Below the pieces are notes generated by a model. It searched no databases, was not told where the DNA came from, and saw only the letters and a list, made by a program, of their open reading frames with translations. This document shows positions 28,663 to 37,462 of a stretch of DNA of 64,000 bases, piece by piece; positions within the stretch are counted from its first letter, which is position 1, and each line of letters opens with the position of its first letter. This stretch comes from an uncultured Roseicyclus sp. (GTDB taxonomy: Bacteria > Pseudomonadota > Alphaproteobacteria > Rhodobacterales > Rhodobacteraceae). The stretch lies in contig CANLEH010000001.1 of assembly GCA_947489665.1 (NCBI GenBank), forward strand, positions 1,398,501 through 1,462,500, read 5' to 3'. Made by a program: the position numbers and the translations under genes.

Positions 28663-30516
28663 CTAAAGCAGATTGTCTAACGATAGTTCTGATTGTTGGA
28701 ATTTCGATGTCGAGCGCCAAAGCCACCCGCTCGTTTCGTTCAGCACTTTGAGTAGCTCGGGTGCGGTCATCGGCTTCCCAAAATGGAACCCCTGCAAAAT
28801 GTCACAACCCAAATCGCGAGCGAGCTGCGCTTGGGCTTCAGTTTCCACCCCTTCAGCGACGACTTTCAGTCCAAGGCTTTTTCCGATGCCTATGAGCGAC
28901 TCGATCAACGCTCGGGCACGTTGGCTTGCTGCAGCAGGCTGAACGAACTGACGATCAATCTTCAGAACGTCTGGGTTAATCTGAAGAAGTCCTTGGACTG
29001 AAGCATGACCGGTCCCGAAATCATCTACCGCGATCTCGACGCCGAGTTCACGCAGTTCCTCTATTGTCCAATTGGTGGCACCATGGACCGGCTCCAAGTA
29101 CACTGACTCAAGGATCTCAACGGTCAATCGTTTCGGATCGATCCCTGAGACTTTAATGTCGTGCAAGAGCGTTGTATCGGAAAGTCGACCAGCAGAAACG
29201 TTGATCGCAAACCTAGAGAGCTCTATCTGCGCATTGTCAAGATATTTCACCGCTTCTCCAAGGCGGCTGAATAAGATCGCATCAATCTCCGCAAGGATTC
29301 CCATTTTTGCCGCGACATCTAAGAAATCCGTTGGCGGTAATAGGCCCCTTGTCGGATGTGGCCATCTGACAAGGACTTCAACACCCGAAATTTGACCTGT
29401 CGACGCATCGACCAGTGGTTGGAAATAGGGAACGAACTCATCTTGTTCGCACGCAACCAGCAGCTCTGCTGCTAGATGCCTGGTCGCCACGGACTGAGCA
29501 TGCATCTCAGCCGTAAAGAATGACCAGCGACCGCGGCCGGTTGACTTCGCGTGATAAAGTGCCGTGTCCGCATCTCCGACGACTTCTTCGGGGATTTTGG
29601 TATTCGCATCTGCGATTGCCAATCCTACGCTTGCACTACACGAAACCGATTTTCCGCCATATTCAAATGGTTTGGACATCTCTTGCATGATTTCGTCTGC
29701 TAATCCGCTGATTTCGAGTGCACTCTCTCCTAGGGGCCTCACAATAACAAACTCGTCACCCCCCAACCGAGCGACCAAATCCGAATCCGAGGTAATCCGT
29801 TTCAACATAGATGCAACGGCGACAAGTAAACCATCACCCGCTTCATGGCCAAGCGTGTCGTTTATTGCCTTAAAACGATCCAAATCGATGTAAAGTATTG
29901 CGAATGAAGCGCCTCCATTTCTCAACGCGGAAGTCCAAACGCTAACGTTGGCTTCGAAGTGTCTACGGTTAGATAGACCAGTTAGTGGGTCCTCGTTGGA
30001 GTCCCGTGTGACAGCTTTTGCTATGGAGCGTAGGCGCCTATTCTCGCTTTCCAAGTGCGCGACTTTTTCCTTATATTCTCCTAACAGGTGGCTGGGGGCT
30101 GCCTCGCCGCTTAAATCTTGAACTTTGCTTGTTTTTCCACAGTTAGGTTGGAACTCGATCAAGGAACATAGCCACCAGCGACTGCCGTTCTCTGGGTCAG
30201 TCAGAGGTGTCCAAGTCATCGTAACCCAGATAGGCACACCATTTTTCTTGGACAGCTGAACTTTGACTGAAAAATGCTCCCAACGCATCAACTTGTCGAT
30301 GGTGAGAAGATGGGTGCTCTGGTCCATATCTGGGCTTACAAAAATCGTTGCCCTGTGGCCAATAACATCTGCCTCTTCGAAGCCCATAACCTGAAGAAAC
30401 GGTCTATTGCACCAATGGAACACCATCACCGCACCATCATCATCGCTTGCGAGTGCCAGCCCCAATCCTTCTTCGCACTTCGAGGGCACTTGTTCGAGGA
30501 GTCGAAACGATATCAT
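28663..30516 (-). CDS. PAS-GGDEF-EAL c-di-GMP protein
   Basis: A 617-residue protein: N-terminal PAS-like region (GLALASDDDGAVMVFHWCNRPFLQVMGFE) , GGDEF domain with intact RLGGDEF (~252) and DPLTGLSNRR, and EAL domain with EVLVRW in place of EALLRW (~382), NVSAGRL, DDFGTG, KIDRQFV, VVAEGVETEAQ. It may make and/or degrade c-di-GMP. The catalytic Glu of the EVL motif is kept. Start at ATG 30516 is preferred: the longer frame starts with TTG at 30555, only 3 bases from a perfect CtrA motif, whereas 30516 puts the motif 42 bases upstream. In Rhodobacterales, c-di-GMP genes are known CtrA targets. Confidence 0.88.
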   Translation of the reverse strand: MISFRLLEQVPSKCEEGLGLALASDDDGAVMVFHWCNRPFLQVMGFEEADVIGHRATIFVSPDMDQSTHLLTIDKLMRWEHFSVKVQLSKKNGVPIWVTMTWTPLTDPENGSRWWLCSLIEFQPNCGKTSKVQDLSGEAAPSHLLGEYKEKVAHLESENRRLRSIAKAVTRDSNEDPLTGLSNRRHFEANVSVWTSALRNGGASFAILYIDLDRFKAINDTLGHEAGDGLLVAVASMLKRITSDSDLVARLGGDEFVIVRPLGESALEISGLADEIMQEMSKPFEYGGKSVSCSASVGLAIADANTKIPEEVVGDADTALYHAKSTGRGRWSFFTAEMHAQSVATRHLAAELLVACEQDEFVPYFQPLVDASTGQISGVEVLVRWPHPTRGLLPPTDFLDVAAKMGILAEIDAILFSRLGEAVKYLDNAQIELSRFAINVSAGRLSDTTLLHDIKVSGIDPKRLTVEILESVYLEPVHGATNWTIEELRELGVEIAVDDFGTGHASVQGLLQINPDVLKIDRQFVQPAAASQRARALIESLIGIGKSLGLKVVAEGVETEAQAQLARDLGCDILQGFHFGKPMTAPELLKVLNETSGWLWRSTSKFQQSELSLDNLL

Positions 30517-30558
30517 GAGACCATTCACCAAGCTCGAAAAAGCGATATCTCTCAATAG

Positions 30559-30573
30559 TTAACCAGTCGTTAA
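30559..30573. promoter_or_regulatory. CtrA-like site, perfect TTAA-N7-TTAA
   Basis: TTAACCAGTCGTTAA, 42 bases upstream of the chosen start of the GGDEF-EAL gene (minus strand). The TTAACC half matches the extended CtrA consensus. Confidence 0.7.
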
Positions 30574-30651
30574 CGAAACACGGCATGCTCCCGGTCTAAC
30601 CCACGTGTGTTTTGCATTTCACTAATGCTTTTCATCGCCATCCGTGAAAAA

Positions 30652-31860
30652 TTAACCAGTGTCGGCGTGGCTGTGGCTTACACCGTGCGCAAATACTACG
30701 GCCAATACGCATAGGACGCATATGGCCAGGTTCGCATACCCGCCGTCCAACCATGCCAGAGTGGATACTGTTGCGATCCCGCCTAGCCGAGCAAACGTGA
30801 TGTCCAGGCTTGCCGAGACCGCGGTCAATCCCTCAGGCGCAAATCTCAGGATCAACTGCGTCGACGGTGCATTGCTGCACGCCAGTCCTGCACCGATCAG
30901 AACTGACGACAGCCCGACTATCAGGAAGCTTTGATGATTGAACAAAAGGAGCACTGCGATAGCCATGAAGAGCGGAGCAACAAGCATGATCCTATGGATA
31001 TAATGACGATCGACCATATCCCTCAGCAACGTGCTGATACCGGAAAAAGTCAGCCATGCCACTGATAAGAAAAGGCCAATACTGGAGGCGCCAATTTCAT
31101 TCTCGGACAGCCAAACCGGTAGGCGAAACAGGTAATAGGTGATGCTCCCGTATGTGCAGAACACATATGCAAATGTTATGAGAAGGTCTCGGCTGCGGAA
31201 AATCTCCCAATAGTTCCGCTTGCCTGAAGTGGAGGCTTCCGGCTCTTGCGATACCTGTGATCTAATCAGCAATACCCATGCGCTGGCGGCGACGGTCGCC
31301 ATAACGACGAAAGCTATTCTCCAGCTGTGATCCCCGAGGAGATGTCCGTATAGAAGAGGGGCTAAAGCAGCGATATAGCCTGCAATACTTCCCCACAAAA
31401 TTAGCGCGCGTCCCGGGGTGTCTGGAGAGGCGCGCGTCAAATATATCGGGACAAGCGGGGAGAAAATACCGCTCCCGAAACCTTGCAGAAGTCGCCCGGC
31501 AATAATGGTTTCATAATTCTGGGCTGTTGCTGATACCAGTGCCCCCGTCGCGAAAAGGGCGACCCCCCATCCAAAAATTCTTCTTATGTTGAGAGTGTCG
31601 CCGAAGCATGCGCAAAACAGCACGCCAAGGGCGACCGCCGCACCGTAAGAGTTGAAAACCCAAGCAAGATCCGCAACCGACAAGCCAAATTGCGACTGTA
31701 TGGCTGGCAACAACAGGGGAACGAGGGTGAGATCCAACACGAAGGCGATGAATGCCGCAATCGGTCCGATAATCATGGCACGAGACACGAAAAGCCCTCC
31801 CGCAATCTTGCGGATGTCTGTTGTATTCGGTTTCAGCTGCGAGAAGTATTGCTCAGCCAT
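30652..31860 (-). CDS. MFS transporter
   Basis: A 402-residue integral membrane protein with about 12 hydrophobic segments and MFS features: LAWVFNSYGAAVALG in helix 2, GRLLQGFGSGIFSPL (motif C-like) and the loop CFGDTLNIRRIFG (motif A position). This pattern is typical of drug/metabolite:H+ antiporters of the DHA type. The ATG at 31860 overlaps the stop of the upstream gene by 8 bp, so the pair is translationally coupled. Substrate unknown. Confidence 0.82.
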   Translation of the reverse strand: MAEQYFSQLKPNTTDIRKIAGGLFVSRAMIIGPIAAFIAFVLDLTLVPLLLPAIQSQFGLSVADLAWVFNSYGAAVALGVLFCACFGDTLNIRRIFGWGVALFATGALVSATAQNYETIIAGRLLQGFGSGIFSPLVPIYLTRASPDTPGRALILWGSIAGYIAALAPLLYGHLLGDHSWRIAFVVMATVAASAWVLLIRSQVSQEPEASTSGKRNYWEIFRSRDLLITFAYVFCTYGSITYYLFRLPVWLSENEIGASSIGLFLSVAWLTFSGISTLLRDMVDRHYIHRIMLVAPLFMAIAVLLLFNHQSFLIVGLSSVLIGAGLACSNAPSTQLILRFAPEGLTAVSASLDITFARLGGIATVSTLAWLDGGYANLAICVLCVLAVVFAHGVSHSHADTG

Positions 31861-32644
31861 TGGCAGCCACACCCACATCAAGGGCACCTCGCACGAGCGA
31901 GGCGGCAAGCGTTGTCACTGGAGCTTTAGCCTCAACTTCGGTTGCTGGTCGTGTCTTTGCGAGCGTTCGCTCCAACTCACTTGCTTCCATCCAGATGAGA
32001 TAGTCTTCCTCAGTTACTTGCTGGTCTGGTCCGATCCATTGCCCGGGCTCACAATGGTTGAAACAATAGCGCAAATGGGCTCCCTTTGCGGCGACACGCT
32101 GCGGCACAAGTGCAAAGACATACGATGGGTTCCATGTCGCTACAGCAACTTCGAGCATCAGACGCGAGAGCAGGGTAGTTACTCCTTGACTGCGCGGGCC
32201 ACCAAGGCCCTGGGCACGAAGCCAAAATTCGCCCTGATAGCAAACCCGTCCGGTTATGAACTGAAGCGCGTCAGGCCCTGAGTAAAAGGTCTGGTCCGGG
32301 TCAGGTGTGGAGTCTGGGGTGATGTATTTGTGACGATGTCGATCCAAATGAATATTCAGGGAGCTTCCCGATAGGTCGAGAAGGCGCACGGCTTGCGTGT
32401 GGATCAGATCGCCGTTGTCGTTGAAACCGCATATCCAAAAGCCGTTTGTATCATCAATGTAAGAAGCTGCCACGTCGAACATGGGGTAAATCGGCCCGCG
32501 ACCCGACAACTCGCTCCTTGAGGCGCGATACTTGGCGAAGTCGTCTCCAATCTCAATGCGAATTCCGACTTTTTCCAATTCTTGTACAATACCGGACAAA
32601 TGTTTTGTCAGCTCAAAAAGTCTACTTGGCGACGTCATGCCCAA
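31853..32644 (-). CDS. hypothetical protein, GNAT-like, coupled to MFS gene
   Basis: A 263-residue protein. The segment CYQGEFWLRAQGLGGPRSQG followed by TTLLSRLMLEVAVATW and SYVFALVPQ resembles the acetyl-CoA-binding loop and helix of GNAT acyltransferases, but the core motif is not exact. WxxxPDQ-type aromatic patches and a C-terminal helix follow. It directly precedes and overlaps the MFS gene. A weak CtrA-like motif (CTTA-N7-TTAA, 32693-32707) lies 48 bases upstream. Possible modification-and-export pair; tentative. Confidence 0.55.
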   Translation of the reverse strand: MGMTSPSRLFELTKHLSGIVQELEKVGIRIEIGDDFAKYRASRSELSGRGPIYPMFDVAASYIDDTNGFWICGFNDNGDLIHTQAVRLLDLSGSSLNIHLDRHRHKYITPDSTPDPDQTFYSGPDALQFITGRVCYQGEFWLRAQGLGGPRSQGVTTLLSRLMLEVAVATWNPSYVFALVPQRVAAKGAHLRYCFNHCEPGQWIGPDQQVTEEDYLIWMEASELERTLAKTRPATEVEAKAPVTTLAASLVRGALDVGVAANG

Positions 32645-33546
32645 GTTGCTCCTTATTCCGAGGTTGCCAAGTACCTTTTGAGTGCAATTTGGTTAACAAT
32701 TCGTAAGGCGCTATCTGTGGCATCATTTGTGCCACGGGCCTTCTTTCCAGAACTACCGGACCAAATCGCGTATGATCAGTAGATTGGTACCGTTACCGCC
32801 GACGGCGCCTGTGACACCCAAAAAGTGCCAAGATGCGGTTGCGGAACTCGGGGTTTGTGCGGTTGTACTCCCGCGCAAGAACGCCAAGCCGTGGAAACCC
32901 CTCGCGCTGGGGCTGGCGCCCGGAACTAGGCCGTTGATGCCTCTGGGTATCTTGCCGAACGATCTGGCGCCAATGGTGTGGATACTTTCGCCGGAGTCTT
33001 GTCGAAGCCGAGCAGAATTGCACCAAGATTGCGCGTAAATCCTTGATCGAAAAAGAATTTCATAGGAAACTTGCGGAAATCCAAGCTCACGTCGCCTTCC
33101 AGAATCGCTGCATCGCTCTTAGCATGCTAGTTGCCGAACCAGTAGGCCACGTTCGTCCAGAGAGAGGAGAGTTGAGCGAACAAACTAGTTTTTGAAACAA
33201 AGACGACTGGAGATAAAACTAGGAATTCTACTGCTGTTTGAAAATGCGAAGCTGTGCGTAATTCGATAGCGTTTTCAGACTCCCGGAGTCGTCCATAGCA
33301 TCTTTGCAGAGCGCGTATCAAGAAGGCTCACATGTCTCCGAACCCTGTATTCCTGGGCACATAGGTTTTTCTTGGGGAGGGGGAGCGTAGTGCCCTACGG
33401 AGTAATGATCTACTCCAAGAAGCTCTGTTTGTGGTGCTAACTTGTATCATGAGTAGCCCTTTTTGAATTCAAATAGTGCAACTAGTGGTGGAACAAGGCA
33501 TTGCGTTAACCAAGGTTCAAAGTATTGCGATTTCAACTCCACATCT
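32645..33546. other. 900 bp with no convincing gene
   Basis: Opposed short frames around 32727-33038 carry Arg/Pro-rich translations but lack start signals; this may be a decayed gene or IS fragment that I cannot identify. The stretch around 33120-33330 is AT-rich. A CtrA-like motif at 33506 precedes the RTX gene. Confidence 0.4.
33506..33520. promoter_or_regulatory. near-consensus CtrA-like site
   Basis: TTAACCAAGGTTCAA (TTAA-N7-TCAA, one mismatch), 26 bases before the ATG at 33547 of a membrane-anchored RTX gene. It supports starting the gene at 33547 instead of a TTG at 33463 that lies before the site. Confidence 0.45.
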
Positions 33547-34464
33547 ATGCTAAAGCTTGAACAGGCTTCAACGAGCGAAAGTTGGATTATGTTTGGCATT
33601 CTTGCGTTCTTGCTGGTGGGTGTAGGGGTTTCTCTCATGTTACCAGATGGCACTGAAGAGAGCAGTTCAGCAGGAGGAAGTGATGCCACCTCGGACGACG
33701 GGTCTTTCGATACAGATGAAACCACTCCTACGCCGGATCAGACTGACCTACTTGATCTTTTGCCGACGGATTTCGGTGATGTGACGGCTGACGATCCATG
33801 CGATGCTCTCATCTCAGAGCGAGTGGCGCCGGATACAGTTGTTGCTGATGATGTCGGAGCAGACAATAACCGAATTGGTACATCAAATGCTCCATACGAG
33901 AACGACTTTGACCTTGACGCGTTTGAGATGGTCGAGTTTGCGGAAGATACCGACAATGAAGTTGTTGGCACGAGTGGAAGCGACCTGGTTGTGGGAGGGG
34001 ACCTCTCCGACAAAATCGAGGGCTGTTCCGGTGATGACTACCTTTACGGCGGAAAAGGATCCGATACCATCCTAGGTGGCGACGGGCACGATCTGATCGT
34101 TGCGGTATCTGACCCATATCTCGGAGACGACGCCTCTGCCTCAGAACTATACGGTGGCGAAGGGGATGACACCCTCATAGGCGAGAACGACGACCTACTG
34201 GTCGGGGGTGATGGAACTGATTTTTTCTATGTTTTTTCTGATGATGGAGCCACTCCTACGACTGCAAGAATTGCCGATTTTGATGCTTCACTCGAGTCTC
34301 TGTTAATCGAAATGAGGGACGACTTCAGCGGAGGTGACCATGATGTCGATGTTCGGGCAACCCAGGAGGGCGTAGAGGTGGTCGTGAACGGTGTGCCAGT
34401 TGTCTTATTGGAGGGAGTAGCGCAAACCACGGGGTTGAATATTCAAGTGGCAAGTGTTGCCTAG
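33547..34464 (+). CDS. RTX protein with N-terminal membrane segment
   Basis: A 305-residue acidic protein. Residues ~14-33 form one hydrophobic segment (MFGILAFLLVGVGVSLML), followed by ~85 residues of Asp/Ser/Thr-rich linker and RTX repeats (GTSGSDLVVGGDLSDKIEG, GDDYLYGGKGSDTILGGDGHD, GGEGDDTLIGENDDLLVGGDGTD), then a beta-rich C-terminal domain (DFDASLESLLIEM ... VVVNGVPVVLLEG). RTX proteins usually lack an N-terminal membrane segment, so this one may be anchored in the inner membrane or use Sec. Shares plan with the protein at 40582-41685. Confidence 0.8.
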   Translation: MLKLEQASTSESWIMFGILAFLLVGVGVSLMLPDGTEESSSAGGSDATSDDGSFDTDETTPTPDQTDLLDLLPTDFGDVTADDPCDALISERVAPDTVVADDVGADNNRIGTSNAPYENDFDLDAFEMVEFAEDTDNEVVGTSGSDLVVGGDLSDKIEGCSGDDYLYGGKGSDTILGGDGHDLIVAVSDPYLGDDASASELYGGEGDDTLIGENDDLLVGGDGTDFFYVFSDDGATPTTARIADFDASLESLLIEMRDDFSGGDHDVDVRATQEGVEVVVNGVPVVLLEGVAQTTGLNIQVASVA

Positions 34465-34861
34465 CATTGAAGAAGTGTTGTGGTGTCCCGGGGGCTTAAC
34501 TGCTTCACCCACCGTTGAACGGGTGCGATCCTAGGACAGAAAAGTAATTGGTTTTGTGAATTCTTACGTTTTTGTCCTGCAGACTATTGATCGAATGGCT
34601 GGGGCCCTTACCCTCACCTCTATTCGGCCGCGCGGATCGAAGAATCTACTGCATTGGCCGAATTCGCGGGATTGCTGTTCTGACTAGGTTCTGCTCCGCC
34701 TGGTGGGAAATCCACGTTCTGTCGTTTCGGTGCCACATGGACCCGCTGTCAGCCGTTCCGAACCGCATATTGGGCCTATGCTGGGGGAATGCAGCCTACG
34801 GTTTCCCCTGTTGCCAACGGTTCCGAGTCTTTAGTGCCGCTGCTCAGGGGGGTGTGCACAC
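34465..34861. other. 397 bp with no convincing gene
   Basis: No frame with good signals. I see no repeat or structured element. Confidence 0.4.
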
Positions 34862-35305
34862 ATGACACCGAATGACACAGCGCATAATGGCAAGGCTTTA
34901 AGAATTTCCGCAGGTTCCGAAGCGCCGATGCGAGAGCAGATCTCACTAGCACCAATTCGCTGCAAAATGGAAATGGATGCGGTTGGCTTGGTTTCTAGAA
35001 ACCTTACCCACAAACTTGCCGTTTTGATTGGATTTGAGCAGAGCGATTTTGACTTCCTTCACGGCCTTTTGAGTTGTCAAGGAATAACGCTAATCGGTGT
35101 AGGCAACGTACCTGATGCTTTAGCGGTTATCGAGTTGCATGAACCTGGTATCGTGCTTCTCCGTGACAATGGGGACTACCATTGTGGCCCACAATCGCTC
35201 AACGAGGCACTCCAGGAGAGAGGCGTCGCGCAGCCTCTGGTCTGTTTGTGCGATGCCTCATTTCTTGCAAGGATGTGCCTTCAAGAGATTGAGAATGGAT
35301 TCTAG
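34862..35305 (+). CDS. receiver-like fragment, hypothetical
   Basis: A 147-residue protein. After a ~50-residue non-conserved lead, HKLAVLIGFEQSDFDFLHGLLSCQG, ALAVIELHEPGIVLLRDNG and PLVCLCDASFLARMCLQEIENGF follow the strand/helix order of a response-regulator receiver through helix 4. It lacks the acidic pair after strand 1 and stops just where strand 5 (with the conserved Lys) would begin. It could be an atypical receiver or a gene cut by an in-frame TAG. GGGGG precedes the ATG. Confidence 0.45.
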   Translation: MTPNDTAHNGKALRISAGSEAPMREQISLAPIRCKMEMDAVGLVSRNLTHKLAVLIGFEQSDFDFLHGLLSCQGITLIGVGNVPDALAVIELHEPGIVLLRDNGDYHCGPQSLNEALQERGVAQPLVCLCDASFLARMCLQEIENGF

Positions 35306-35382
35306 TTGCTTGGCTCGAAAACGCATCTATCCCTATCCAATTTCCGCGTGATTGCTGTAACCGTAAGCTGGGTGAAGCAGTG

Positions 35383-35397
35383 TTAACGGACAATTAA
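35383..35397. promoter_or_regulatory. CtrA-like site, perfect TTAA-N7-TTAA
   Basis: TTAACGGACAATTAA, 41 bases upstream of the ATG at 35439. Confidence 0.68.
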
Positions 35398-35438
35398 CTC
35401 TTTTGTGAGCAATGTGATCTGAAAACGTCGGTGGGAAA

Positions 35439-35747
35439 ATGCATACATTGAGATCCCGGCTTCTTGGAAGCATCGCAGAGATCATGGGTGAGGTTTGTTG
35501 TGATGGGCGCCTGGGAGAAGTGCATTCTTGTTCAGATCTCGTATCGGCGCTGGCTAAGGACATGGGTGTATCGCAAGCAGAAATTGAGGCCCTATTGAAG
35601 CGCGTAGCGCATAGCACTCAAAACACCAATAGGAGTGAATCCGTGTCAAGCACCCATTCACAACATGATGAGCTCGACACTGTACAACAGTATCGAGAAC
35701 ATCGGTCGGATCGTCGTGGAAGTCGCCAGTCGTGGCGCGTTCAGTAA
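35439..35747 (+). CDS. hypothetical protein, 102 aa
   Basis: MHTLRSRLLGSIAEIMGEVC ... with a helical N-terminal ~60 residues (DLVSALAKDMGVSQAEIEALLKRVA) resembling a small helix-turn-helix or helical bundle, and a polar, Arg/Ser/Gln-rich tail. GTGGGAAA lies just before the ATG and a perfect CtrA motif 41 bases upstream. Family unknown. Confidence 0.55.
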   Translation: MHTLRSRLLGSIAEIMGEVCCDGRLGEVHSCSDLVSALAKDMGVSQAEIEALLKRVAHSTQNTNRSESVSSTHSQHDELDTVQQYREHRSDRRGSRQSWRVQ

Positions 35748-35857
35748 GCGCGCGTCATCAATGGGGTTCCTGGTGTTGGCGACATACAAGCCTACTAAGC
35801 ATATGGTGCAATCGACTCGCGGGGCACCACGAAGCGCTCTTTGCTTATAGGGGCAAT

Positions 35858-36055
35858 TCAAATTTCTGGGTCATCTAAAGTTTTGTGGTAGCCGAGCTTG
35901 AGGAATTTTTCTCTAGCATCGAAGAATAGTTGCCGCGCCACGACATTGCCACCTGTGAGGGCATCGACTTCCTCTACAAATTGCGACCACTCAAGCCTGA
36001 AAAAATCGTGTGTCGATCGATGAGAGGCTTTGTTCTTAAAGAGTTCTTCTGACAT
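35858..36055 (-). CDS. small hypothetical protein, 65 aa
   Basis: MSEELFKNKASHRSTHDFFR ... a compact, charged, mostly helical protein. A clear Shine-Dalgarno (CCGGAGAAA) abuts the ATG at 36055. No CtrA motif was found upstream. Family unknown. Confidence 0.55.
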   Translation of the reverse strand: MSEELFKNKASHRSTHDFFRLEWSQFVEEVDALTGGNVVARQLFFDAREKFLKLGYHKTLDDPEI

Positions 36056-36388
36056 TTTCTCCGGTTACTATCAAATCTGAGATGATCCAATACTGACAAA
36101 AAGACATGCACTTTCTTGCGGATAGTTGCCGATACAGGATTTGGAGTGATTAAGGATGGCTAAGAGCTCGGATCAGTTTCGAGAAAAACTTCGAGATTGA
36201 CTATCACGCTGGAAGGCAACGCTGGAAGGAGCTCCAATCTTGGTCCTTCGGTCGTGACGTGCGTCCCCACATCCTTGTTTGACGGGAGCGCAAGCGGTGG
36301 TGGAACAGATGCGCGTTGAACAAGACATGGTTAACCCCAGCACTACCAAGTCGCTAATAGGCGGGTATTCGCTGGTCCAATAGGGCAA

Positions 36389-36403
36389 TTAACCTATCGT
36401 TAA
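36389..36403. promoter_or_regulatory. CtrA-like site, perfect TTAA-N7-TTAA
   Basis: TTAACCTATCGTTAA, with another TTAA 16 bases further (36420). The first pair is 44 bases before the ATG at 36448. The TTAACC half matches the extended consensus. Confidence 0.7.
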
Positions 36404-36447
36404 CTAGGGTTACCTAGCGTTAACTGGCACGCATAGGAGTACCCTTC

Positions 36448-36624
36448 ATGAAGTACGATCTCCGCTTCTTACATACCCTCGTTGAGGCGCAAAAACTTGC
36501 TGAGGCAAGCAACTTTAAACACACTGCGCGAGCACTTGAACGCATCCTGCGCGATGAAGAGTTGCGCGCATTTCAGACACCACCGCTTAACAGGGATGGC
36601 GTACGGCACGAACCCTCTCTGTGA
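36448..36624 (+). CDS. small hypothetical protein, 58 aa
   Basis: MKYDLRFLHTLVEAQKLAEA ... a basic, helical protein of 58 residues. TAGGAGT lies eight bases before the ATG and a perfect CtrA motif 44 bases upstream. The two signals together make this very short gene credible. No family recognised. Confidence 0.55.
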   Translation: MKYDLRFLHTLVEAQKLAEASNFKHTARALERILRDEELRAFQTPPLNRDGVRHEPSL

Positions 36625-36643
36625 AACTGTATTCCCCTTCTCA

Positions 36644-36658
36644 TTAGTCCCTTGTTAA
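36644..36658. promoter_or_regulatory. near-consensus CtrA-like site
   Basis: TTAG-N7-TTAA, one mismatch, 42 bases before the ATG at 36701. Confidence 0.5.
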
Positions 36659-36700
36659 CCGGAATCGACGATGGTCGTTGGAACGGTTTTGGGGGGCTGC

Positions 36701-36910
36701 ATGGAAAAATCAATTGAGACCCATCGAATGGTAGCTGAACTGGCCTTGCTCGCCGCCGGTACACGAATACCCATCGAGTTGAGTTGCTTTAGACAGAGCA
36801 TCCTTCAGCTGAGCCGATGTACAGATTATTCCTTTGACTACCTTTGGTCGAGATTCGAAACGCAATACCGCGCTTTGTTGGGCGAAGAGCGCTCGTGTGG
36901 TGAATTCTAA
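36701..36910 (+). CDS. small hypothetical protein, 69 aa
   Basis: MEKSIETHRMVAELALLAAG ... helical, with two Cys (SCFRQS, SRCTDY). The ATG at 36701 has GGGGGG five bases upstream; a frame from 36671 has no signal. A near-consensus CtrA motif lies 42 bases upstream. Family unknown; sits in a run of tiny genes with the same operator arrangement. Confidence 0.5.
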   Translation: MEKSIETHRMVAELALLAAGTRIPIELSCFRQSILQLSRCTDYSFDYLWSRFETQYRALLGEERSCGEF

Positions 36911-37038
36911 AATATTGACGACTATAGTGCTCTGCCACGCGGCAACCCGTTTTGAAATTGCAACGATGGAAGAACTCGCACGCCAAGTGGGTGCGAAAAG
37001 AGCTGTGTGGGCTTCGCCTACCTTGAAGTGCTAGCTCC

Positions 37039-37167
37039 TCAGTTGGATCTGCCGCTACGAGAGGGTTGTGCAAGCTGACGCCTAACTATGATCACAGCTG
37101 CTGCAGTGAAAATCAACGCAATGTCGTTCCAATTTGAGCTTATAGCTTCGATCGCGTTACCCAGCAT
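37039..37167 (-). CDS. tiny membrane protein, 42 aa
   Basis: MLGNAIEAISSNWNDIALIF then a hydrophobic stretch and a basic tail (VRRQLAQ), i.e. a single membrane-spanning helix. AGGAAGAG lies five bases before the ATG. No CtrA motif. Could be a regulatory microprotein or a toxin-like peptide; function unknown. Confidence 0.4.
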   Translation of the reverse strand: MLGNAIEAISSNWNDIALIFTAAAVIIVRRQLAQPSRSGRSN

Positions 37168-37462
37168 AACATCTCTTCCTATGGCTCTGTGTTCTTAAGA
37201 TGCCCGTATGATTAAAGCGAAGTCCTTAGTCAGACCAGCACTCAGTTGTACAACTTTGGGACAAGTTTTCTCGGTACCCTGCCGGTACAGCGTGCGCCAA
37301 GCAGACTAATCGAGAATTCTGCTGTCTGCGTGATTTTGTTCCGAACCTGAATTGTTTTATGGTAATCGATGGGTAGTGACACGCAGGCTATCGAAGGACA
37401 AACGCTCACCACGCTTAGAAGTTTGCCGCAGATCGCGCAACACCCAGCCGAGCCAATGACAT

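Noticed and set aside
32727-33038. Opposed frames that might be an IS remnant
   Set aside because: No transposase motif or inverted ends could be recognised.
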